Positions 1-5,447 of a stretch of 5,447 bases of DNA are shown one piece after another. The position numbers were made by a program, and so were the translations under genes. Under the pieces are notes generated by a model. The model ran no database searches, was not told the DNA's origin, and saw nothing but the letters and a program-made list of their open reading frames with translations. Within the stretch, counting starts at the first letter, position 1. Every line of letters begins with the position of its first letter. The stretch covers positions 1-5,447 of the forward strand of contig CACXDE010000070.1 of the NCBI GenBank assembly GCA_902766305.1, given 5' to 3'. This stretch comes from an uncultured Ruminococcus sp. (GTDB taxonomy: Bacteria > Bacillota > Clostridia > Oscillospirales > Acutalibacteraceae).

Positions 1-636
1 CGTGATGTGCAGAGTGCAGTCATGTCCGATATTGACAGCGATCAGGACTACGATGAAGATGAATCCTTCAACCAGAGCAGCGGACAGAATTATGATGAGG
101 ATGAATCTTCTGACCAGACAAGCAATGAAACTCAGGAAGAATCAATTAAAAATTCAGGTGAACAGATAAGTTCTCTGCCGTCTGCCGCTGATAATGTCTC
201 AGGCACATATACTATGTCTGATATTAAGGCACTAAGCGGAACTGAGAATTTTGCTGACGGTACTCTTGAACATATCTTTGACGGTACTATAAACAAAAAG
301 GGCAAGGCTACAGGATACCACTACACAATGGTAAGCGGAAGCAAGGGAGAAATCATTGACGGTACACGAAGCGGTACAGATGAAAACGGAGTTTTTACCG
401 GCAAGGTAATAATAAACGGAGTTAAAAAGAATGGATTCAGCTCTTTTTATCCTGAAAGCTGGTCTCCACAGCAGGTTGTGGATGCAATCAATACCGCCTA
501 TAATGATGCACTCAGCGATCCTGACAACCCTCACGGATCATTATGGATAGGTCATTGCGGAGATCTTGAAATTGATATGTATTTCAACAACAGCAAAAAA
601 ATCACGACTGCATTCCCGATATACGAAGGAGACTGA
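1..636 (+). CDS. C-terminal part of a polymorphic toxin with bacterial EndoU ribonuclease domain (5' end outside window)
   Basis: The frame is open from base 1 to the TGA at 634-636 (211 codons visible), so the N-terminal delivery part lies upstream. The internal GTG at 7 and ATG at 22 lack a Shine-Dalgarno site and are not credible starts. Codons 1-65 are an acidic, Ser/Gln/Asn-rich linker with a 14-residue tandem repeat. Codons about 88-211 match the bacterial EndoU family: EHIFDGTINKKGKATGYHY with likely catalytic His at codons 91 and 107, then SSFYPESWSPQQVVDAI, and a terminal TTAFPIY with a candidate third active-site Thr at 202 or 203. Family members are metal-independent RNases, often found as C-terminal toxin tips (for example in CdiA proteins) that cleave RNA in rival cells. 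The next gene starts two bases after the stop, as expected for its immunity protein. The EndoU call is firm; the delivery route (LXG, Rhs, phage-like or other) cannot be seen. Confidence 0.87.
   Translation, partial: RDVQSAVMSDIDSDQDYDEDESFNQSSGQNYDEDESSDQTSNETQEESIKNSGEQISSLPSAADNVSGTYTMSDIKALSGTENFADGTLEHIFDGTINKKGKATGYHYTMVSGSKGEIIDGTRSGTDENGVFTGKVIINGVKKNGFSSFYPESWSPQQVVDAINTAYNDALSDPDNPHGSLWIGHCGDLEIDMYFNNSKKITTAFPIYEGD
46..129 (+). repeat. Two tandem 42-bp units coding an acidic 14-residue repeat
   Basis: Codons 16-29 (DYDEDESFNQSSGQ) and 30-43 (NYDEDESSDQTSNE) are adjacent copies in the toxin linker. The core YDEDES is identical in both while the codons differ at several third positions (GAA/GAG, TCC/TCT), so the protein sequence appears constrained or the duplication is old. 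The array may continue in related alleles. It is probably a flexible spacer between the delivery part and the EndoU tip. Confidence 0.75.
625..632 (+). promoter_or_regulatory. Shine-Dalgarno site of the immunity gene, inside the toxin reading frame
   Basis: GAAGGAGA sits 6 bases before the ATG at 639 and overlaps the last codons of the toxin gene. This fixes the start of the downstream gene and implies coupled translation of toxin and immunity protein. Confidence 0.8.
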
Positions 637-638
637 AA

Positions 639-944
639 ATGAAATATTCCATTAAAATTTCTGGAAAAAGAAAAAAAATTCCTGTGGTTATATTTGAGGA
701 TAAAAAATATGATCTTATAGGTGAGTTTCTCCTTGCTGAACGCAGTACGCTGAAATACTTTCTTGACGCTCTTGAAAATGCAGATAAGGACTCTGAAACA
801 GAGATAAGCGGAAATGCTTTTACATTGACAGCTGACAAAGAGAAGACAACTGTGACCTGTGATATTACCGATCAGTCTGTAGCGGCTGATACCTCGGAAT
901 TAAAAGCACTTATCAACGATTATATAAATTCTTTAAAATCATAA
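639..944 (+). CDS. Probable immunity protein for the EndoU toxin
   Basis: This small protein of 101 residues starts 2 bases after the toxin stop, with a good ribosome binding site and no room for a separate promoter. It has no signal peptide or membrane segment, so it is predicted cytoplasmic, where an RNase inhibitor must act. The N-terminus is basic (SGKRKKI), followed by a predicted beta strand and YDLIGEFL, a helix (STLKYFLDALENA), then GNAFTLTADKEKTTVTCDI, which looks like a beta hairpin, and a C-terminal helix (ELKALINDYINSL). The order of a GxF strand, a helix, a GNxFxL hairpin and a final helix recalls, by eye and from memory only, small proteins of the YacL/UPF0231 type. That resemblance is weak. 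The immunity role is inferred from position and size; the family is not recognised with certainty. Confidence 0.75.
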   Translation: MKYSIKISGKRKKIPVVIFEDKKYDLIGEFLLAERSTLKYFLDALENADKDSETEISGNAFTLTADKEKTTVTCDITDQSVAADTSELKALINDYINSLKS

Positions 945-985
945 AATCTGAAGACCGCCGGAACCAACCGACGGTCTTCAGATTT
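944..985. terminator. Bidirectional intrinsic terminator between convergent genes
   Basis: The arms at 944-957 and 972-985 are perfect 14-bp inverted repeats (AAATCTGAAGACCG / CGGTCTTCAGATTT). Inside them is one C-A mismatch (958/971), three more G-C pairs (959-961 with 968-970) and a six-base AACCAA loop (962-967). The A-rich and T-rich outer ends give each RNA a U-containing tail: TTTATTTA after the plus-strand hairpin, and TTTTATGATTTT after the minus-strand hairpin. It begins on the last base of the immunity stop codon and lies 27 bases beyond the end of the diguanylate cyclase gene, so it can end both transcripts. Confidence 0.9.
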
Positions 986-1012
986 ATTTAAGAAGGTGTT
1001 CTTGTAGGCTTG

Positions 1013-4000
1013 TTAATCGTCCTCATTCTTGTTACTCATACGGAAGGCTCTTTCCTTTTCTTCTGTCCAGATAGAATAGTTTGACTTTCCGCTCTTCTTT
1101 ATTGTATAAAGCATGGTATCAGCATGCTTCAGCGCTACATTCATATGTGCCTGATCGTATACATCCATGCCGGCTATACCGATAGAACACGATACTCTAT
1201 GGCTTTCAGGTACATTCGCTTTAGCGTGGATAGTAGCCTCTATCTCCGGAATAAAGTACTGACAATCCGCTATGCCCTTATAAACTGCCTTAGCTATCTT
1301 TTCACCGTCTTGTTCTGTTCCGCCGGGAAGTATGATAACAAATTCATCTCCGCCGTAACGAACGATATATCCTCTCGAACCCACAACCCTTTCAAACAGT
1401 CTTGAGAAGGCTACGAGTATTTCATCACCTACGTCATGACCATATGTGTCATTGCAGAATTTGAAGTTATCAAGATCAAGATATATAGCTGTGGCACAGA
1501 TATTCTCTCTTTTTCCGCTCATCACAAGATTTGTATAGTCGTCTATCTTCTTGCTGAATCCCTGTCTGTTCAGCAGTCCTGTCAGCAGATCCGTTACAGC
1601 ACTCTGCTGGAGCTTGTGGTTCATCTCGTTGATCTCGTCTCTTGCCTTCAGTCTGTATATTGTATCGTTCATCTGCCGGAGCGCAAACTTGAATATCGTC
1701 AGATCATTTCTGTCGAAGAAATTGATATTACCTGTCATATTCTCGTGCATCTCTATACACGACAGCATATATCCAGTCAGTTCGCTTCCCATATATACCG
1801 GCACACAAACAAACGACACTATGTTATTTACACCGAACATGTTAAGTATAGGTGTATATTCATAAAACTCTCTTTCAAATCTTGACGCAACAAACTCTTT
1901 CTTATGCTTTGTAAGATAATCAGTCACATCTGTCAGCTGGTCGTTTGTAAACACAAGATCTCCGCTGTTATATCTTATAACACCGTTGCCATTGATTACA
2001 TCGACATAAAGAATATAATCAACGTTATAGTTATTCTGCATCGTAATCATAGAATCTTCTATGATCCTGTCACAGGTAGTATTCGATTTATTCAGCATTT
2101 CCTGCCAGGAAACAAGGAAATTTATACCCTTTGTTTTATCTGCAAGACGCATCTGCATTTCTGAAAACTGGACAAGCTCCTCTATCTGATATTTAGTCAG
2201 ATTTTTCATAGGCAGTGAAATATGCTTTCCTATAAGCGGCTGATGATGGAACTTAGCAAAAAGTCTTTCTTCCTTATGCTTATAGCCGTTCTTATTACAG
2301 AACGCTATCGCCTCTTCAAGTATAGCCTCAGCATCCTCCGGACGGTTAAGCGTCATAAACAGATCATACTGTTCCTCGGCAAACATCGCATATACAAAGA
2401 AATGCAGACCGACAGTACGCATCATATGATATTTAGCCTTGTCCATATATTCCTGAGCCTTCACGGGATCATTGGATTTTTCAAGAAGTCCGCTTACAAA
2501 ATAGTAGAAGAACATATCGTCATCCCAGAGGAAATAGCTTGGTTCGCCTTCACTGTGAAGAAGATGATACAGTACTCTTTCCATCTTATTGAGATAGAAA
2601 TGAGCATTATATTCTATTCCCATCTTATAGCTGCAATACACTACCATGCCATAGACCTTGGACATATTGCATATCCTCATCTGATGAAGCTTCTTTGATT
2701 CCAGAAGCTTCAGAACACTAAGAAGGTAATTATAGGCTATTTCACAGTTATCGGAGAGAATAGCATTTGTCGCCATATTGTACAATGTCTCAGCAACATC
2801 ATAAGTAGACTTAAGTTTATAGAACAGATCAAGCGCATGGTTGAAATAATCGTTAGCCATTGAAAACTGTTCGCTTACTATACGATTGAAGCCAAGACCG
2901 TTGTATATCTGAGCTTCCTCGTTTTTATCATTCTGATCCTCTATTATTTCAAGACATTTCTTGTAATAATAATCTACGAACGTAAAATATCCGTAGCCCT
3001 GCGCAAGAAATACGTTCTTTTTCCATGCTGATATCATAAGACGCTCATTTTTAAGCATCTTCGCAATACTCATAGCTTCTGCGAAGCTTTCATTATTTTC
3101 GCAGGTTTCAACATCACCGGAAAAATATTCTTTTCTGTTGCCGCAGCCATAGAACATTATATGTGCAAGATGGTTGTACATTTTATATTTTATAGCCTTA
3201 GCCTTAAATTCCTTTATACTTTCAGACTCGTCAATACGATACCACATATACTGAGTCCAGCCGTCCAGCATACACATATAGTCAAGCATCTGTGAATATA
3301 CAAGATACTTCTCTGATCCTGTCTTTTTTGCAATCTTCATACACTTATCGCAGTTTTTTCTTGCAAGTGCAGACTGTCCGCTGTAGACCTCACATACAGT
3401 AAGAAGGTAATGATATCTGAACGTCAGATTGATATTCGGGTGCTTATTATTGACATTCTTGAGCTTATCGCACATAATAAGGGCAGTCGTATAGTTTTTA
3501 CCGTAGGTTGCTGCCATAGCATACAAAATATAGAACCGTGCAAGAAGCTTGGCATTAAGATTAGGCTTATCGGCTATAAGCCTGTTATTTACCATTTCAA
3601 GATAGTACAATGCCTGCTTTATAGCCAGCGACAAGGTCATATTATTGATCTTTACAATATAGTCGCCAAGATCAGAAAGCACCGGTTCAAAGCTTTCAAC
3701 TATATTAATATCAGCCTGCGGATCCTGTATATTCCAGTCCAGCATATAGTTAAGCTCTTCTATTTCACGGACAAGCCCCGACCATGTTTCCAAAGTATAG
3801 GCAGGCGGCACATACGCTTCGTTGTAATTTGCGAGAAGAGAAATATTATTATAGGTTTTTGAAATGAACCTGCACAGAAAATTCAGGGTACTGTTTTCCG
3901 CAAGGTGAAGCCTGTTCAGCACAAGAAACAGAGTGTGTTCTTTTGAAATATAGGACAAGATATTCACAAGAGAATCGGCGAACATCTTTGTCTCATATTC

Positions 4001-4381
4001 GATCTCACCTACTAAGATTTCCTCATCTCTCTCACATTCTCCGGCAGTAATGTATGATTTAACCGTAGATCTGCTCAGATAGTACACATCCGACTGTTCC
4101 AGAAATTCATCAAGAGGTATATCAATATAATATTTATAATAAAGCTGTTTTATCCATCCCAAAAAAGGATCATAGGCCTCCTGCATCCTGTTAGCACTGA
4201 ATTCATGGTACAAAAGCTCTATATTGCTGTTGCTTTTTCCTACAGCCTCCTGTATAGCCTCTATAGGAACATTCAGCGTATTATAATGCTTAACAAACAA
4301 AATACTGCTGTGACGCAGTTCAAGACCGTGGATAATTGAATCTACAATTTTTCTCGTATACATATGAGAAAAAGATTCCAT
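1013..4381 (-). CDS. Large TPR-GAF-GGDEF diguanylate cyclase with a degenerate STAND/AAA-like N-terminal domain
   Basis: This 1122-residue protein has no signal peptide or clear membrane span, so it is predicted cytoplasmic. The GGDEF domain (about 928-1104) should make cyclic di-GMP from two GTP. It has DLLTGLLNRQGF (931-942), DLDNFK with metal-binding D969, N977, H982, D986 and GGDEF at 1010-1014, all lining up without gaps with PleD. The I-site RxxD is replaced by GSRG (1001-1004), so classical product inhibition is not expected. A GAF-like domain (about 765-905) and a signalling helix (about 906-928) precede it. Residues about 250-700 are helical TPR-like repeats, clearest at 488-562. Residues 1-240 look like a STAND NTPase: ILFV at 27-30 where a P-loop should be, YHEFS at 58-62, and LFLVLNRLHLAE at 151-162 in the Walker B place, but without GKS/T or the Asp pair. 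The start is fixed by CAGGAGGG upstream. The protein probably integrates a ligand or partner signal through TPR and GAF; the input is unknown. Confidence 0.93.
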   Translation of the reverse strand: MESFSHMYTRKIVDSIIHGLELRHSSILFVKHYNTLNVPIEAIQEAVGKSNSNIELLYHEFSANRMQEAYDPFLGWIKQLYYKYYIDIPLDEFLEQSDVYYLSRSTVKSYITAGECERDEEILVGEIEYETKMFADSLVNILSYISKEHTLFLVLNRLHLAENSTLNFLCRFISKTYNNISLLANYNEAYVPPAYTLETWSGLVREIEELNYMLDWNIQDPQADINIVESFEPVLSDLGDYIVKINNMTLSLAIKQALYYLEMVNNRLIADKPNLNAKLLARFYILYAMAATYGKNYTTALIMCDKLKNVNNKHPNINLTFRYHYLLTVCEVYSGQSALARKNCDKCMKIAKKTGSEKYLVYSQMLDYMCMLDGWTQYMWYRIDESESIKEFKAKAIKYKMYNHLAHIMFYGCGNRKEYFSGDVETCENNESFAEAMSIAKMLKNERLMISAWKKNVFLAQGYGYFTFVDYYYKKCLEIIEDQNDKNEEAQIYNGLGFNRIVSEQFSMANDYFNHALDLFYKLKSTYDVAETLYNMATNAILSDNCEIAYNYLLSVLKLLESKKLHQMRICNMSKVYGMVVYCSYKMGIEYNAHFYLNKMERVLYHLLHSEGEPSYFLWDDDMFFYYFVSGLLEKSNDPVKAQEYMDKAKYHMMRTVGLHFFVYAMFAEEQYDLFMTLNRPEDAEAILEEAIAFCNKNGYKHKEERLFAKFHHQPLIGKHISLPMKNLTKYQIEELVQFSEMQMRLADKTKGINFLVSWQEMLNKSNTTCDRIIEDSMITMQNNYNVDYILYVDVINGNGVIRYNSGDLVFTNDQLTDVTDYLTKHKKEFVASRFEREFYEYTPILNMFGVNNIVSFVCVPVYMGSELTGYMLSCIEMHENMTGNINFFDRNDLTIFKFALRQMNDTIYRLKARDEINEMNHKLQQSAVTDLLTGLLNRQGFSKKIDDYTNLVMSGKRENICATAIYLDLDNFKFCNDTYGHDVGDEILVAFSRLFERVVGSRGYIVRYGGDEFVIILPGGTEQDGEKIAKAVYKGIADCQYFIPEIEATIHAKANVPESHRVSCSIGIAGMDVYDQAHMNVALKHADTMLYTIKKSGKSNYSIWTEEKERAFRMSNKNEDD
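1340..1354 (-). other. GGDEF active-site motif
   Basis: These codons encode Gly-Gly-Asp-Glu-Phe, residues 1010-1014 of the diguanylate cyclase. The motif is canonical, so catalytic activity is expected. The position equivalent to the PleD inhibitory RxxD, nine to six residues upstream, reads GSRG. Confidence 0.95.
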
Positions 4382-4387
4382 AACTGT

Positions 4388-4395
4388 CCCTCCTG
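4388..4395 (-). promoter_or_regulatory. Shine-Dalgarno site of the diguanylate cyclase gene
   Basis: Minus-strand CAGGAGGG ends 6 bases before the ATG at 4381-4379. It is a near-consensus site and selects this start over the in-frame Met at residue 7. Confidence 0.88.
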
Positions 4396-4471
4396 ACTAC
4401 ATTCTTACGGCTAAAATAATATCCGGTGCGTTTAACACCAATTTATACGCATTTCATACTGTATATAAGTT

Positions 4472-4500
4472 ATTATACCAAACGCAACACAAATTTTCAA
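4472..4500 (-). promoter_or_regulatory. Sigma-A type promoter of the diguanylate cyclase gene
   Basis: On the minus strand TTGAAA (4500-4495) and TATAAT (4477-4472) are separated by exactly 17 bases, with an extended -10 TG one base upstream (TGGTATAAT). Transcription should begin near 4465, giving a leader of about 80 bases before the ATG. This is close to consensus, so basal expression may be strong unless repressed. Confidence 0.82.
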
Positions 4501-4517
4501 TATACAATTCAAATTTT
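4490..4517. repeat. Direct repeat CAAATTTT x CAAATTTT, 20-base period, at the -35 region
   Basis: CAAATTTT occurs at 4490-4497 and again at 4510-4517, a period of 20 bases or about two helical turns. The first copy overlaps the -35 box of the minus-strand promoter, and the second lies just upstream. This could be a paired binding site for a regulator or A-tract bending; in DNA this AT-rich, chance is possible. Confidence 0.4.
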
Positions 4518-4644
4518 GTTCTATTTGATATTGGTATTACTTAGATTATTACATATTATAGTATAGCATTAAATCATTCTTTGTAAATAAATTGTGTATT
4601 AATTGTTAATAAATGATAAAATTCTTTTATGTTTGTGTCTGATG

Positions 4645-4653
4645 TGATATAAT
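4645..4653 (+). promoter_or_regulatory. Extended -10 promoter of the sigma-like gene
   Basis: TGATATAAT is a perfect TATAAT (4648-4653) with the extended -10 TG. The -35 position, around 4625-4630 (TTTTAT), is poor, so recognition probably relies on the extended -10. A perfect 8-base palindrome, CTTATAAG (4654-4661), lies over the expected transcription start. The leader would be about 43 bases. Confidence 0.65.
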
Positions 4654-4690
4654 CTTATAAGAACTCAATCATTATTTAAGTTATATTTAC

Positions 4691-4698
4691 GGAGGTGA
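4691..4698 (+). promoter_or_regulatory. Shine-Dalgarno site of the sigma-like gene
   Basis: GGAGGTGA is a near-perfect anti-16S match that ends 5 bases before the ATG at 4704. It supports this start for a gene whose stop is beyond the window. Confidence 0.9.
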
Positions 4699-4703
4699 GC
4701 ATC

Positions 4704-5447
4704 ATGAAAAATCTTAATGAACTTGCAAAACGTGCCGTAAGCGGAGACCAGAATGCTTTGCAAAAGCTTATTTCTGCCGCTGAGGACGATATACGATTCA
4801 TTTGCACAGCTTTTTTTGGAGCTGATACAGATAAACACCTGCAAAAAGTCATCAATATCATATACGCACGTATATCATCCTATGATACATCTTCTGACAT
4901 TGTTTACACGATAAGAAAACAAACTGCTGAAATATGTATTGAGATAAGCGGTTTCAGAATTTTTACGGACAGCATCCCTTCGGTATCCGTACCTTATGAA
5001 AATACTGATAGTGTAGCCATACCTGTAGACACACTAAAAAAATATGACAGTCTGCTGCATGCAATGCAGATGATCTATTATTGTACCGACAGCAATGAAT
5101 ACTGCATTTTTATTTTGCGTCACTTTGCCGGAATGACAGACAGCGAAACAGCATCCGCCTGCCATATAACCGATGAAGGAGAAAAAAAATTACTGTACAA
5201 TGCTGTGTCAAAGATTAACCGTTCTCTTGCATCGCAATATACAGATACTTCCTGTTCTGACATTAAATATTCTGATCTTCTTAACGCAGCCGCAAAGACA
5301 AAACCTCCTCAGGAAAAAAAGAGTATTCTTACCGGAGAAAAGGCTATTTTCAAAACTACTATAGGAAAATCCGTCATAATAGGATTATTTGCCCTGATAC
5401 TTATTGTATTATGTATCCAGGCACTGGGATATATATTATATCCACCC
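4704..5447 (+). CDS. Membrane-anchored ECF sigma factor-like protein (3' end outside window)
   Basis: The frame is open from the ATG to the right edge (248 codons), begins MKNLNELAKRAVSGDQNAL, and is absent from simple ORF calls because its stop is not in the window. Residues about 6-90 resemble sigma-70 region 2 of ECF factors (AKRAVSGDQNALQKLI, then helices ending in an Arg-containing stretch near 71-85). Residues about 115-177 resemble region 4: a helix LLHAMQMIYYC, then FILRHFAGMTDSETASACHITDEG as a helix-turn-helix, then LLYNAVSKINRSL. A Lys-rich linker (about 198-222) leads into one hydrophobic span (224-246), so the N-terminal part should be cytoplasmic and whatever follows would be outside. 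The sequence is far from typical ECF factors, so it may be a DNA-binding or scaffold relic rather than an active sigma factor. Its strand is opposite to the diguanylate cyclase, with a shared upstream region. The coding call is firm; the family call is moderate. Confidence 0.72.
   Translation, partial: MKNLNELAKRAVSGDQNALQKLISAAEDDIRFICTAFFGADTDKHLQKVINIIYARISSYDTSSDIVYTIRKQTAEICIEISGFRIFTDSIPSVSVPYENTDSVAIPVDTLKKYDSLLHAMQMIYYCTDSNEYCIFILRHFAGMTDSETASACHITDEGEKKLLYNAVSKINRSLASQYTDTSCSDIKYSDLLNAAAKTKPPQEKKSILTGEKAIFKTTIGKSVIIGLFALILIVLCIQALGYILYPP
5373..5441 (+). other. Predicted transmembrane helix in the sigma-like protein
   Basis: Residues 224-246 (VIIGLFALILIVLCIQALGYILY) form one hydrophobic span of about 22 residues, preceded by several Lys residues. 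By the positive-inside rule the N-terminal sigma-like part is cytoplasmic and the chain continues outside the cell after the window edge. Confidence 0.85.

Larger units (their letters stand above)
4382..4703. other. Divergent AT-rich intergenic region with two promoters
   Basis: These 322 bases separate two genes transcribed away from each other. They hold a minus-strand promoter (4472-4500), a plus-strand promoter (-10 at 4648-4653), the two Shine-Dalgarno sites, an 8-base direct repeat spaced 20 bases apart (4490 and 4510), and a small hairpin in the minus-strand leader (GGTG 4425-4428 with CACC 4436-4439). The stretch 4540-4620 is very AT-rich with no recognisable site, tRNA or riboswitch; it may act as an upstream element for either promoter. 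Confidence 0.7.

Noticed and set aside
232..838. Minus-strand open frames 232-534 and 602-838
   Set aside because: They are antisense to the EndoU toxin and its partner gene, both of which have coding evidence, and the translated products show no domain.
1124..3862. Several plus-strand open frames (1124-1405, 1436-1885, 1551-1865, 1904-2164, 2222-2698, 3410-3862)
   Set aside because: They lie antisense to the 1122-residue cyclase gene, lack good ribosome binding sites, and encode Cys/His/Ile-rich sequence typical of reverse-strand reading. The minus-strand protein has recognisable domains throughout.
4382..4465. c-di-GMP riboswitch in the leader of the cyclase gene
   Set aside because: The leader is only about 80 bases and shows just a 4-bp hairpin (4425-4439). 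I see no GEMM-type tetraloop and receptor arrangement or downstream expression-platform terminator.
4461..4478. Inverted repeat GTATA/TATAC over the -10 box of the cyclase promoter
   Set aside because: The arms are only 5 bases with a mismatched centre in AT-rich DNA, and they largely restate the TATAAT box itself.
4676..4861. Minus-strand open frame of 61 residues
   Set aside because: It is antisense to the start of the sigma-like gene, which has a near-perfect Shine-Dalgarno site and a coherent protein.
5173..5364. Plus-strand open frame of 63 residues
   Set aside because: It is an out-of-frame reading inside the sigma-like gene, whose own frame stays open across it and shows a helix-turn-helix-like part and a membrane span.
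1..5447. CRISPR array, tRNA or rRNA gene, insertion sequence
   Set aside because: No regularly spaced repeats, cloverleaf-like sequence, transposase motif or terminal inverted repeats with target duplications were seen.

Overview
The window looks like low-to-moderate GC Firmicute DNA. Shine-Dalgarno sites are strong (AGGAGGG, GGAGGTGA), promoters are AT-rich with TATAAT boxes, and the proteins are rich in Lys, Tyr, Ile and Asn. The gene content (a TPR-GAF-GGDEF giant, a membrane-anchored sigma-like protein, a polymorphic toxin tail) fits gut or rumen Clostridia such as Ruminococcus. This placement is inference from style and content; no marker gene is present.

Layout. (1) Positions 1-944, plus strand: the 3' end of a secreted-toxin gene. 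It encodes an acidic repeat linker followed by a bacterial EndoU ribonuclease domain. Two bases later comes a small gene in the position of its immunity protein. (2) Positions 944-985: a long, nearly perfect hairpin that can terminate transcription from both sides, at the convergent junction. (3) Positions 1013-4381, minus strand: one 1122-residue signalling protein. Its N-terminus looks like a STAND/AAA-type NTPase that has lost its nucleotide-binding residues. This is followed by a long helical TPR-like region, a GAF-like domain and a GGDEF diguanylate cyclase domain with an intact active site but no inhibitory I-site. (4) Positions 4382-4703: an AT-rich divergent intergenic region carrying one promoter for each flanking gene, plus short repeats. 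(5) Positions 4704 to the right edge, plus strand: a gene missed by simple ORF calling because it runs off the window. It encodes a protein shaped like an ECF sigma factor (region 2-like and region 4-like parts) with a C-terminal transmembrane helix.

How the parts may work together. The toxin and immunity genes form one transcription unit that ends at the shared terminator, and they are probably functionally separate from the rest. The diguanylate cyclase and the sigma-like gene are divergently transcribed from one control region, so co-regulation is possible but unproven. The most unusual items are the degenerate NTPase head on the diguanylate cyclase and the membrane-tethered sigma-like protein beside it.
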